Source of the DNA: Amnibacterium kyonggiense
Lineage (GTDB): Bacteria > Actinomycetota > Actinomycetes > Actinomycetales > Microbacteriaceae
Length of the DNA: 64,000 nt
Reading direction: 5' to 3'
Assembly: GCF_004364555.1 (NCBI RefSeq)
Contig: NZ_SOAM01000002.1
Location: forward strand, 372,001-436,000
Under the pieces are notes generated by a model that was not told the DNA's origin, ran no database searches, and was given only the letters and a program-made list of their open reading frames with translations. Shown one piece after another: positions 10,259-18,374 of this stretch. The translations under genes were made by a program, and so were the position numbers. The number at the start of each line of letters is the position of its first letter. Positions within the stretch are counted from its first letter, which is position 1.

Positions 10259-11413
10259 TCAGTCCTCGAGCGGATGGATCGTGACGCCCTGCACGACGCG
10301 GTTCACGGCGCCGCCGGGGAACGGGTTGTCCGTCGGGACGCCCGCGTTGACCGAGGCGGTCAGCGCGAGCAGCTGCCCGACGAGGACGAACGGCACGGCG
10401 AGCCAGCCGTCGTCGAGCCCGTCCAGGCCGCGGAGCACCCAGTCGGCCTCCCCGCCGCCGGAGGCGCGCACGGTCAGCACCGCGTCGTCGCCGATCGCGG
10501 CGCGCAGCTCGCGCGCGATGTCGTCGTCGTACCGGCTCGTGTACGGGTCCGCGGAGGCGTAGACGACCACGAGCGTCGCCCCGTCGACGACCGCCTTCGG
10601 GCCGTGCCGGAAGCCGAGGGCGGAGTCGAAGTAGGTGTCGATGCCGCCGGCGGTGAGCTCGAGCACCTTCAGCGCCGATTCGCGCGCGATGCCGGCGAGC
10701 GGACCGCTGCCGAGGAACACGATCCGCTCGGGCGCCCGTGCGGCGAGCGCCTCGATGCGGGCGCGGGCGTCGAGCACCTGCGCACCGGCGTCCGCGACCG
10801 CGCCCACGACCTGCTCGTCGTCGCCGAGGAGGACGAGCAGCACCGAGAGGAGCATGGAGGTGAAGCTCGACGTCATCGCGAAGCCCTCGTCGTTCGAGCG
10901 CTCCGGCGTGAGGAGCACGAACGACCGCGGCCGGTCGGCGTGCACGCGGGCCAGCCGCCCCTCCGCCGCGCAGGTGATGACGAGGTGGTGCACGTCCCGC
11001 AGGACCCGGTCGGCGGTCTCGGTCGCCGCGAGGCTCTCGGGGCTGTCGCCGGACCGGGCGAAGGAGACGAGCAGGGTCGGCACGTCCTCCGCGAGGCGGC
11101 CGGCAGGGTCGGAGACGAGGTCCGTCGTCGCGACCGCCTCGATCCTCCGGTGCAGCCGCCGCGACAGCGCCGGGGCGGCGACCTCGCCGACGAAGGCCGA
11201 GCTGCCCGCGCCGGTGAGCACGATGCGGAGGTCCGGGGCGGCGAGCAGCGGCGCGAGGAAGGCGTCGAGCGCCTCGCGGCGGTCCGCGACGATCCGGCCC
11301 GCCTCCCGCCAGACGTCGGGCTGGCGGCTCAGCTCGCGCTCGGTCGCGGTCCCCTCGCCGAGGCGGGAGGAGGAGAGGGTGTCGGCGGTGGCCTGAGGCT
11401 CTCGAAGGGTCAT
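10259..11413 (-). CDS. agaS: AgaS-like double-SIS sugar-phosphate isomerase/deaminase
   Basis: A 384-residue protein with two sugar isomerase (SIS) domains, as in AgaS, the galactosamine-6-phosphate deaminase/isomerase. The first SIS domain shows IVLTGAGSSAFVGE and SFARSGDSPES, the second VFLGSGPLAGIARESALKVL and a FRHGPKAVVD loop near the active site. The ATG at 11413 overlaps the stop of the GatZ-like gene by four bases. With that aldolase homologue and the kinase it forms a compact amino-sugar operon. Galactosamine- versus glucosamine-phosphate specificity cannot be decided here. Confidence 0.87.
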   Translation of the reverse strand: MTLREPQATADTLSSSRLGEGTATERELSRQPDVWREAGRIVADRREALDAFLAPLLAAPDLRIVLTGAGSSAFVGEVAAPALSRRLHRRIEAVATTDLVSDPAGRLAEDVPTLLVSFARSGDSPESLAATETADRVLRDVHHLVITCAAEGRLARVHADRPRSFVLLTPERSNDEGFAMTSSFTSMLLSVLLVLLGDDEQVVGAVADAGAQVLDARARIEALAARAPERIVFLGSGPLAGIARESALKVLELTAGGIDTYFDSALGFRHGPKAVVDGATLVVVYASADPYTSRYDDDIARELRAAIGDDAVLTVRASGGGEADWVLRGLDGLDDGWLAVPFVLVGQLLALTASVNAGVPTDNPFPGGAVNRVVQGVTIHPLED

Positions 11414-12723
11414 CGGCGGACTCCAGACGGGGCGGATTCGGCGGGGAGGTCGGCGGCGCGGGTCGCGGTGGCGTAGGGCCGGAGCGCGTCGCGGACCCGG
11501 TCGAGCAGCAGCGCCCGCGGCTCGTTCGGCAGCTCGCCGCGTCGGACCCGGAGGTACTGCGCGGGCAGGTACTGGCTGAGCAGCGGCTCGGGGACGCCCG
11601 CGGCGTCGAGGTTCGCGAGCAGCCGGTCGACCGCCGCCTCGATCCGCGGGTCCGGCAGGGAGTAGCGCATCCGGTCGCTGTAGCTGAAGCGCCGCGCGAT
11701 GCGCTGCTCGTCCGGGGTGCCCTCGTAGTAGCGCTCCCACCGGTCCGGGTCGCCCAGCATGACCCGCTCGATGACGGCGAGCAGGTCGGAGCGCTCGGCG
11801 GCGGGGACGAGCTGGTCCTCGATCGCGGCGAGCGCGAGGAGGCCCTCCCGCAGCGCGAACGTGAGGCCGGGACCGACCTTGAGCACCGCCCAGTGGTCGC
11901 GGACGAGGGCGGCGAGGCCCTCCTCGAGCTGGTAGTCGGTCGAGTGCGCCTCGAACACGGCGTCGGGCTCGTCGTCGAGCACGTGCTGGAGGGCCTCCGT
12001 GCGGGACGGGTCGTAGTCGAAGACGCGGACGTGGTCGAACTCGACGCCGGGCTGCACGACGAGGGCCATGATGCGCGGCCACGCGTCGCCGGCGCCGGCG
12101 GCCTCGAACGCGCGGCGGTGCGCGGCGAGCGTCGCGCGCGCCGCCTCGGGCGGCGTCGGGCGGAGCGCGTCGATCGTCTCGTGGGCGCCGCCCGGGACGG
12201 GCACCTCCGTGCCGATCACGTAGCGGACCGCGTCGGGGTCGGGCGCCGCCGCCTCGGCGGCGACGAGGAGCCGCGCGGCCCGCGCGGCCACGACGTCGTC
12301 CGTCAGCGGCGTCGCGTCGCCGGCGAGCGGCATGCTGCAGTCGAGGTGGAGCTTCGTGTAGCCGGCGGCGGCGTAGGCGCGGACGAGGTCCTCGGCCTTG
12401 GGCATCGCGACGTCCTCCGGCTCCCCCTGCCAGGTGTTCGGGCCGAGGTGGTCGCCGCCGAGCGCGACCCGGTCGGCCGGGAGGCCCTCCTCCGCGGCGA
12501 TCCGGTGCACGAGGTCGCGGAAGTCGGCCGGGCGCATCCCGGTGTAGCCGCCGAACTGGTCGACCTGGTTCGACGTCGCCTCGACCAGGACCGGCGAGCC
12601 GTCGGCCGCCGCCTGCCGCATCGCGGCCGCGAGGACGAGCGGGTGCGCCGAGCAGACGGAGGCGATGCCGACCGCGTGTCCGGCCTTGTGCGCGCGGAGC
12701 ACGGCTCCGAGGTGATCCGTCAT
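11410..12723 (-). CDS. gatZ: GatZ/KbaZ-like D-tagatose-bisphosphate aldolase subunit
   Basis: A 437-residue protein of the GatZ/KbaZ/AgaZ family, known as the non-catalytic partner of class II tagatose-1,6-bisphosphate aldolase. Family blocks include IASVCSAHPLVLAAAMRQA, EATSNQVDQFGGYTGM, LGGDHLGPNTWQ and KLHLDCSMPLAGD. The ATG at 12723 is preferred over an ATG 13 codons earlier because a GAAGGGAAGG ribosome site precedes it and homologues begin at this point. No catalytic GatY/KbaY partner is present in the window, which is odd. It heads the operon with agaS and the kinase. Confidence 0.85.
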   Translation of the reverse strand: MTDHLGAVLRAHKAGHAVGIASVCSAHPLVLAAAMRQAAADGSPVLVEATSNQVDQFGGYTGMRPADFRDLVHRIAAEEGLPADRVALGGDHLGPNTWQGEPEDVAMPKAEDLVRAYAAAGYTKLHLDCSMPLAGDATPLTDDVVAARAARLLVAAEAAAPDPDAVRYVIGTEVPVPGGAHETIDALRPTPPEAARATLAAHRRAFEAAGAGDAWPRIMALVVQPGVEFDHVRVFDYDPSRTEALQHVLDDEPDAVFEAHSTDYQLEEGLAALVRDHWAVLKVGPGLTFALREGLLALAAIEDQLVPAAERSDLLAVIERVMLGDPDRWERYYEGTPDEQRIARRFSYSDRMRYSLPDPRIEAAVDRLLANLDAAGVPEPLLSQYLPAQYLRVRRGELPNEPRALLLDRVRDALRPYATATRAADLPAESAPSGVRR

Positions 12724-12766
12724 GCGGGCGTGCGCCTTCCCTTCGTCGAGTGCGACGTCCATCGTC

Positions 12767-12786
12767 CGTGCAGGAGCGCCTGCGCG
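12767..12786. promoter_or_regulatory. Putative DeoR operator upstream of gatZ
   Basis: CGTGCAG, six bases, CTGCGCG: the half-sites of the operator proposed for this island, with a spacer one base longer than the others. It lies 44-63 bp upstream of the gatZ start. Confidence 0.4.
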
Positions 12787-12844
12787 CCGGGTCGGGGCCG
12801 CAACCGCTCATCCGGACTGCTCGATGCGCGCGGCGTCCGCGCGG

Positions 12845-13696
12845 TCATCGCGACCGCCGCCGCACGTCGGCGAGGTGCGCCGCGCCGATCGCGGCCGCCG
12901 CGGTGCCGTGCGCGGCGGGCACGACGACGGGCTCCGGGAAGCCGGCGAGGCGCTCCGCGAGTGCGGCGCGGAGCGGGTCGAGGAGGGCGTCGCCCGCGCG
13001 GGCGAGGCCGCCGCCGACCGCGACGGTGCCGGGCGCGATGAGCGCGATCGTCCAGGCGAGGACCTCCGCGAGGGCGTCGACGGTCTCGCGCCACCGCTCG
13101 GCCGCGACGGCGTCGCCCGCCTGCATCGCCGCCAGCACCGGGGCCGCCTCCGGCGCGCCGTACCGGAGCGCGAGGCCGCCGGCCGACGCGACCTCCTCCA
13201 CCCGCAGCCCCCGGTGCGGGCCGGGGCCGAACCGCAGCTGCCCCACCTCGCCGGCCCAGCCGGTGCCGATCGGCCGCGCGTCGGCGTCGACGACCGCGAG
13301 GGCGAGCCCGGTGCCGACCGGGGCGAACACGAGCGCCCCGGGCCGGCCCGCGCCGGCGCCCGTCAGCCGCTCCGCGACGGCGCCCGCGCGGACGTCGTGC
13401 GTCAGCGCGACGGGCACGCCGGTCCGCGACTCGAGGAGGTCCCGCACCGGGACCTCCTGCCAGCCGAGGTTGACCGACATGCGCGTGACACCCGCCTCGT
13501 CGTCGACGATGCCCGGCGTCGCGACGCCGATCGCGGCGACGCCCGGGAAGCCGGCGGCGAGCCCGGCCAGCAGATCGGCCGTCCGCTCCCCCGTCGGGTC
13601 GCCCTTCGGCGTCGGCACCGTCGGCCCCGCGCCGCCGTGCCACCACGTCTTGATCGCGGTGCCGCCGACGTCGACCCCGAGCACGTCCTCGTCCAT
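12845..13696 (-). CDS. ROK-family sugar kinase
   Basis: A 283-residue ROK-family protein. The ATP-binding motif LGVDVGGTAIKTWW opens the chain, GVATPGIVDD and the sugar-binding GWQEVPVRDLLE follow, and a second ATP segment, GTVAVGGGLARAGD, sits near the C-terminus. The cysteine-rich zinc motif of many ROK kinases is absent: the corresponding region reads GPGPHRGLRVEEVASAGGL. The start at 13696 was chosen because it directly precedes the kinase motif and lies six bases after GATGCT, a leaderless arrangement. It is divergent from the dehydrogenase/ABC operon. Confidence 0.88.
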   Translation of the reverse strand: MDEDVLGVDVGGTAIKTWWHGGAGPTVPTPKGDPTGERTADLLAGLAAGFPGVAAIGVATPGIVDDEAGVTRMSVNLGWQEVPVRDLLESRTGVPVALTHDVRAGAVAERLTGAGAGRPGALVFAPVGTGLALAVVDADARPIGTGWAGEVGQLRFGPGPHRGLRVEEVASAGGLALRYGAPEAAPVLAAMQAGDAVAAERWRETVDALAEVLAWTIALIAPGTVAVGGGLARAGDALLDPLRAALAERLAGFPEPVVVPAAHGTAAAAIGAAHLADVRRRSR

Positions 13697-13748
13697 GACG
13701 CCAGCATCCCGGATCCTCGGGTCCGGCGAGCGACCGGACCGCGCGAAT

Positions 13749-13767
13749 CGCGCCGTCCGACTGCGCG
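13749..13767. promoter_or_regulatory. Putative DeoR operator between ROK gene and Gfo/Idh operon
   Basis: CGCGCCG, five bases, CTGCGCG: one perfect half-site and one degenerate half-site of the island's proposed operator, placed in the divergent 142-bp promoter region where it could control both directions. Confidence 0.4.
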
Positions 13768-13838
13768 TTTGTCGCCGGACCGATCGCGCGGACGCCGCAC
13801 CGGGCAAGACTGCCGCCGACCGACGACGGGGAGACGGC

Positions 13839-15050
13839 ATGGGCGACACGAGCACGATCGGGACGAGGACGCTGCGGGTCGGGGTGATCGGGATCGGTCA
13901 GCGCGCCGAGATCGCCCAGCACGTGGGGAGCACCGACACCGCGGCCCGGCTGGTGCTCGCCGTCGACCCGACGGAGGTCGGTCGGGCGCGCGCCGCCCGG
14001 AGCTTCGGCCCGGACGTGCAGGTCGCCGCGGACCTGGGGGACGCGATCGCCGCGGACCTCGACGCCGCGATCGTCACCACTCCCGACGACACCCACGCCG
14101 CCATCGCGATCCCGCTGCTCGAGGCGGGCGTCGCGGTCTACCTCGAGAAGCCGATGGCGATCACCCTCGAGGACTGCGACCGGCTGCTCGAGACCGCCGC
14201 CCGCACGGGCACGCCCCTCTACGTCGGCCACAACATGCGGCACATGTCGGTGGTCCGGCAGATGAAGGCGCTGATCGACGACGGCGCGATCGGCGAGGTG
14301 AAGTCGATCTGGTGCCGCCACTTCGTCGGCAACGGCGGCGACTTCTACTTCAAGGACTGGCACGCCGAGCGGCGGCACGTGAACTCCCTGCTCCTGCAGA
14401 AGGCGAGCCACGACCTCGACGTCATGCACTGGCTCGCCGGCCGGTCGACGAAGCGCGTCACGGCGCTCGGCGCGCTCACCGTCTACGGGGCCGTGGAGGA
14501 CCGCGGCACGCACGAGGGCGAGGTGATGCCCGACTGGTTCTCGCACGACAACTGGCCGCCCGAGGCGCAGACCGGGCTGAACCCGGTGATCGACGTCGAG
14601 GACGTCTCGATGATGCTGATGGACCTCGGCGACGGCGTGACCGCCAGCTACGAGCAGTGCCACTTCACGCCCGACTACTGGCGCAACTACACGGTCATCG
14701 GCACCCGCGGCCGGCTGGAGAACTTCGGCGACACCCCGGGCGGCGTCATCCGCGTCTGGAACCGTCGCCACGACTGGCAGCTCGCCGGCGACGTCGAGGT
14801 GCCGATCGAGGGCGAGGGCGAGGGCCACGAGCAGGCCGACGTCCGCACCATGGGCGAGTTCCTGCGCCACGTCGCCACGGGCGCGCCCACCGAGGTGTCC
14901 CTGATCGCCGCCCGCGACGCGGTCGCCGCCGGCGCGCTCGCCGCCGAGTCGCTCCGCGACGGCGGCACCCCGCGCGACGTGCCGCCCCTGGCCGCCGACC
15001 TGATCTCCCGCCTCGAGCACCGCACCGCCACTCCCGCAACCACGAGCTGA
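13839..15050 (+). CDS. Gfo/Idh/MocA-family sugar dehydrogenase
   Basis: A 403-residue NAD(P)-dependent oxidoreductase. The N-terminal Rossmann segment is LRVGVIGIGQRAEIAQ and the family signature EKP occurs in VAVYLEKPMAI. The C-terminal half matches the Gfo/Idh/MocA substrate domain, with a catalytic-type KASHDLDVMHWLAG region whose His follows the usual Asp/His arrangement. It leads the operon with the first ABC importer: the binding-protein gene starts 12 bp downstream. It probably oxidises a sugar or inositol-like ligand delivered by that importer; the substrate is not readable. Start ATG with GGGGAGACGGC upstream. Confidence 0.9.
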   Translation: MGDTSTIGTRTLRVGVIGIGQRAEIAQHVGSTDTAARLVLAVDPTEVGRARAARSFGPDVQVAADLGDAIAADLDAAIVTTPDDTHAAIAIPLLEAGVAVYLEKPMAITLEDCDRLLETAARTGTPLYVGHNMRHMSVVRQMKALIDDGAIGEVKSIWCRHFVGNGGDFYFKDWHAERRHVNSLLLQKASHDLDVMHWLAGRSTKRVTALGALTVYGAVEDRGTHEGEVMPDWFSHDNWPPEAQTGLNPVIDVEDVSMMLMDLGDGVTASYEQCHFTPDYWRNYTVIGTRGRLENFGDTPGGVIRVWNRRHDWQLAGDVEVPIEGEGEGHEQADVRTMGEFLRHVATGAPTEVSLIAARDAVAAGALAAESLRDGGTPRDVPPLAADLISRLEHRTATPATTS

Positions 15051-15062
15051 ACGGACCACGCC

Positions 15063-16382
15063 ATGCCCCGCACCACCAGCCATCCCGTCACCCGCCGCGC
15101 GCTCGTCGGCCTGGCCGGCGCCGCGACCGCCGGCCTCCTGCTCGCCGGCTGCTCCAGCCCCGGCGGCTCCGGCGGCGCGCCGAGCGGCGACTACACCGCC
15201 GCGCCGAAGGACCTGAAGGCCTCCATCACCTACGCGCTCTGGGACCAGACGCAGGTGAAGGCCATCCAGGCGAACCTCGCCGGGTTCAAGAAGGAGTACC
15301 CGAACATCTCCGTGAACGTAGACGTGACGCCGTACGACACGTACTTCACGAAGCTGCAGACCGAGGCGTCGAGCAACACGATGCCCGACCTGTTCTGGCT
15401 CAACGGCCCGAACTTCCAGCTCTACGCCGACAACGGCAAGGTCGAGCCGATCACCGGCGAGATCAAGGCCGGGGCGATCGACCCGAAGAACTACCCGTCC
15501 GCGCTCGTCGACCTCTACACGGCGAACGGCGTGCACTACGGCGTCCCGAAGGACTTCGACACGATCGGCCTCTGGTACAACAAGGCGCTCTTCGCGAAGG
15601 CGGGGGTCGCGGTGCCGACGAGCGACTGGACGTGGGACGACCTCACGACCGCCGCGACCACGATCTCGTCGAAGCTGAAGGGCCAGGGGATCTACGGCGT
15701 CGCCGCCGGCATGGACGGGCAGACCACCTACTACGACACGATCTTCCAGGCGGGCGGGAACGTCATCTCCGCCGACGGGAAGAAGTCGGAGTACGCGAGC
15801 GACGCCACGAAGAAGGGCATCGTCTTCTGGCGCGACCTGATCGCCTCGAAGGGCTCCCCCTCCGTCAAGCAGCTGACGGACACCCCCGCGGACCAGTGGT
15901 TCGTGAGCGGCAAGGCGGCGATGCTGATCGGCGGCGACTGGGGCCGCTCGGAGATCGCGGCCGCCCCGATCGCGAAGGACGTGCAGGTCGCGCCGCTGCC
16001 GAAGGGCGAGCAGAAGGCCACAGTCATCCACGGGGTCTCGAACGTCGTCGCGGCCGGCAGCAGGAACAAGCAGGCGGCGCAGGCGCTGCAGGTCTACCTC
16101 GCGAGCAAGGCCGCCCAGCAGCAGCAGGGCGACATGGGCGCCGTGATCCCCGCGTTCAACGGCACGCAGGACTCGTTCGCGAAGTCGATGCCGGGCGTCG
16201 ACCTGCAGGTCTTCCTCGACGAGCTCGCCTACGCGAAGCCGCTGCCGGTCTCGAAGAACACGGCGGCCTGGAACGCGCTCGAGGCGAAGTACCTGCCGGG
16301 CGTCTTCGCCGGCACGTCCCCCGTCGACTCGACCCTCGAGCAGCTGCAGACCGAGATGACCGCGGCGCTCGCGAAGGGATGA
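15063..16382 (+). CDS. Sugar ABC transporter substrate-binding lipoprotein (importer 1)
   Basis: A 439-residue extracellular solute-binding protein, family 1 type. It starts with an Arg-containing signal peptide ending in the lipobox LLLAGC, so it should be lipid-anchored outside the membrane. Family blocks include ITYALWDQTQ, the FTKLQTEASSNTMPDLFWLNG region, GVPKDFDTIGLWYNKALF and WFVSGKAAMLIGGDWG. It lies in a dehydrogenase - binding protein - permease - permease operon, and its stop overlaps the first permease start (ATGA). A mono- or oligosaccharide ligand is expected. Confidence 0.93.
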   Translation: MPRTTSHPVTRRALVGLAGAATAGLLLAGCSSPGGSGGAPSGDYTAAPKDLKASITYALWDQTQVKAIQANLAGFKKEYPNISVNVDVTPYDTYFTKLQTEASSNTMPDLFWLNGPNFQLYADNGKVEPITGEIKAGAIDPKNYPSALVDLYTANGVHYGVPKDFDTIGLWYNKALFAKAGVAVPTSDWTWDDLTTAATTISSKLKGQGIYGVAAGMDGQTTYYDTIFQAGGNVISADGKKSEYASDATKKGIVFWRDLIASKGSPSVKQLTDTPADQWFVSGKAAMLIGGDWGRSEIAAAPIAKDVQVAPLPKGEQKATVIHGVSNVVAAGSRNKQAAQALQVYLASKAAQQQQGDMGAVIPAFNGTQDSFAKSMPGVDLQVFLDELAYAKPLPVSKNTAAWNALEAKYLPGVFAGTSPVDSTLEQLQTEMTAALAKG

Positions 16383-17320
16383 GCGGCTTCCAGCGCGCGG
16401 TCCCCCGCGCAGCCGGCCGCCCCGCCACCCGGCGGGGCGGCTCCGGCGTGCACACGGACGGCTGGTGGCCGGTCCTCTTCGTCGCGCCGCTGCTGATCGG
16501 CGTCGCGGCGTTCTACCTGTGGCCGATCGTCCAGACGTTCTGGTTCTCGTTCACGACCTTCGGCGTCTTCGGCGGCCAGACGTTCAGCGGCGTCGCGAAC
16601 TACGTGGCGCTCGTGCAGGACCCGGAGTTCTACACGTCCCTCGGGAACACCCTGATCTACACGGCGATCGTGCTGCTCGGGGTGCCGCTCGCGGTCTGGC
16701 TCGCGGCGCTGCTGAACACGCCCGGCCTCCGCTTCGCGTCCTTCTACCGGGTCCTCTTCTTCCTGCCGTACATCGCGATGCCGACAGCCGTCGCGCTCGT
16801 GTGGCGGCTGATCTTCAACGGTGACTACGGCGTCCTGAACTGGTTCCTGTCGCTGGTCGGCCTCCCCGGCCCGTACTGGGTGAGCACGCCGGGCTTCGCG
16901 ATCCTCGCCGTGTCGATCGTCGGGCTGTGGTCGTCGCTCGGGTTCTCGATGATCGTGCTCGCGGCCGGGCTGAAGGCGATCCCGCCGGAGCTCTACGAGG
17001 CCGCGGAGCTCGACGGCGCCTCCCCCGCCCGGCGCTTCCGGTCGGTCACCGTGCCGCTGCTGACCCCGACGATCTTCTTCGTCACCGTCGTGACGGTGAT
17101 CTCGAGCTTCCAGCTCTTCGACCTGCTATACGCGATCATGGGCCCGCGCAACCCGGCGATGCCGTCGTCGATGTCGCTCGTCTTCTACTTCTTCCAGGCG
17201 GGCTTCGTCGACAACCAGCAGGGGTTCGCGGCGGCCATCGCCATGGCGATCTTCGCGCTGATCGGGCTCGTGACCCTGGTGCAGTTCCGACTCCAGCGGA
17301 GGTGGGTGGCCGATGTCTAG
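16379..17320 (+). CDS. Sugar ABC transporter permease, MalF type (importer 1)
   Basis: A 313-residue inner-membrane permease with six predicted helices after a positively charged N-terminal tail. The cytoplasmic coupling (EAA) loop is seen as ELYEAAELDGASPARRFRSV, which docks with the ATPase. The start overlaps the binding-protein stop by four bases, and the end overlaps the next permease by eight. No ATPase gene is present in the operon, so a shared MsiK-type ATPase encoded elsewhere is expected. Confidence 0.93.
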   Translation: MSGFQRAVPRAAGRPATRRGGSGVHTDGWWPVLFVAPLLIGVAAFYLWPIVQTFWFSFTTFGVFGGQTFSGVANYVALVQDPEFYTSLGNTLIYTAIVLLGVPLAVWLAALLNTPGLRFASFYRVLFFLPYIAMPTAVALVWRLIFNGDYGVLNWFLSLVGLPGPYWVSTPGFAILAVSIVGLWSSLGFSMIVLAAGLKAIPPELYEAAELDGASPARRFRSVTVPLLTPTIFFVTVVTVISSFQLFDLLYAIMGPRNPAMPSSMSLVFYFFQAGFVDNQQGFAAAIAMAIFALIGLVTLVQFRLQRRWVADV

Positions 17321-18194
17321 CGCCGTGTCGACGAGGTCCGCAGCGGCGGTCCGCACCAGGACGCCCGCGACCCGGAGCCGCCGGCGGCCGCGTCACGCGG
17401 TCGCGCACGTCGTGCTCGGCGTGGGCGGGTTCCTGATGGCCTTCCCGTTCCTGTGGCAGATCATCATGTCGCTGTCCACGAACAGCCAGGTCCGCAGCGT
17501 CGTGCCGACGTTCTGGCCCGGCACGCTCCAGTGGCACAACTACGTCGACGTGTTCGCGCAGCTGCCGTTCCTGCCGCAGCTCGGCGTCTCCGTGACCATC
17601 ACGGTGATCCGGACGGTCGCGCAGATCGTGCTCTGCACCCTGGCCGGCTACGCCTTCGCGCGGATGCGGTTCCGCGGCCGGAACCTGCTGCTCGGGCTGG
17701 TGCTGTCGATCCTGCTCGTGCCGTCGCAGGTCTACCTGCTGTCGCAGTACCAGATCGTCCAGTCGCTCGGCTGGCTCAACACCATCCCGGGCATCGTCGC
17801 GCCGGGCCTGTTCAGCGCGTTCGGAACGTTCCTGATGCGGACGGCGTTCATGAACCTGCCGAACGAGCTGGAGGAGGCCGCCCGCATCGACGGCGCGAAC
17901 CCCTGGCAGATCTTCACGCGCGTGATGATGCCGCTCGTCCGCTCGAACATCAGCGTGCTCGCGATCACGACCGTGCTGTTCAGCTGGAACGAGCTGCTCT
18001 GGCCGCTCGTCGTGACGACGTACGCGAACCTCCAGCCGCTCGCGGCCGGGCTGGCGACGCTGTCCGGCAGCGTGACGGTCGACTACCCGATCATCATGGC
18101 GGCGAGCCTCATGGCGACCGCGCCCGTGCTGATCGCGTTCATCCTGCTCCAGCGCCGCGTGATCGACGGGATCGCGTCCTCCGGCCTGAAGTAA
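17313..18194 (+). CDS. Sugar ABC transporter permease, MalG type (importer 1)
   Basis: A 293-residue permease with six helices and the EAA loop ELEEAARIDGANPWQIFTRV. The ATG at 17313 has a strong GGAGGTGGG ribosome site and overlaps the preceding permease gene. The N-terminus is a basic cytoplasmic tail of about 30 residues. It completes importer 1. A large palindrome (18213-18274) follows and may end transcription. Confidence 0.93.
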   Translation: MSSAVSTRSAAAVRTRTPATRSRRRPRHAVAHVVLGVGGFLMAFPFLWQIIMSLSTNSQVRSVVPTFWPGTLQWHNYVDVFAQLPFLPQLGVSVTITVIRTVAQIVLCTLAGYAFARMRFRGRNLLLGLVLSILLVPSQVYLLSQYQIVQSLGWLNTIPGIVAPGLFSAFGTFLMRTAFMNLPNELEEAARIDGANPWQIFTRVMMPLVRSNISVLAITTVLFSWNELLWPLVVTTYANLQPLAAGLATLSGSVTVDYPIIMAASLMATAPVLIAFILLQRRVIDGIASSGLK

Positions 18195-18212
18195 GGCGCG
18201 CCGTACGCGCTC

Positions 18213-18274
18213 GCGGGGCCATCCGCTGCAATTCGGGCCGTGCGCACCGCCCGGATTGCAGCGGAAGGCCCCGC
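18213..18274. repeat. Palindromic repeat family R1, copy 1
   Basis: Two 26-base arms (18213-18238 and 18249-18274) differ at only two positions and flank a ten-base loop, CGTGCGCACC. The 58-base core (18215-18272) recurs at 19891-19948 with about 50 matching bases. It sits at the tail-to-tail junction of importer 1 and the DUF4832 gene, so it could also act as a terminator. Confidence 0.85.
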
Positions 18275-18374
18275 TCCGCACGGATGACGTCTCGGGAGCA
18301 CGTGAGCAGGCTGCGGGTGCAGCACGGCGGGCCGGGAGTCGCCTCCCGGCCCGCCGCCCTTCCGACCGTTCGGG

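Noticed and set aside
12724-12762. Upstream in-frame start of the GatZ-like gene
   Set aside because: It has no ribosome site and adds 13 residues not expected in homologues; the start at 12723 has a strong GAAGGGAAGG site.
12722-17320. 1532-codon open frame on the plus strand
   Set aside because: Only its last part (16379-17320) is a real gene; the rest is an out-of-frame reading of the ROK, dehydrogenase and binding-protein genes.
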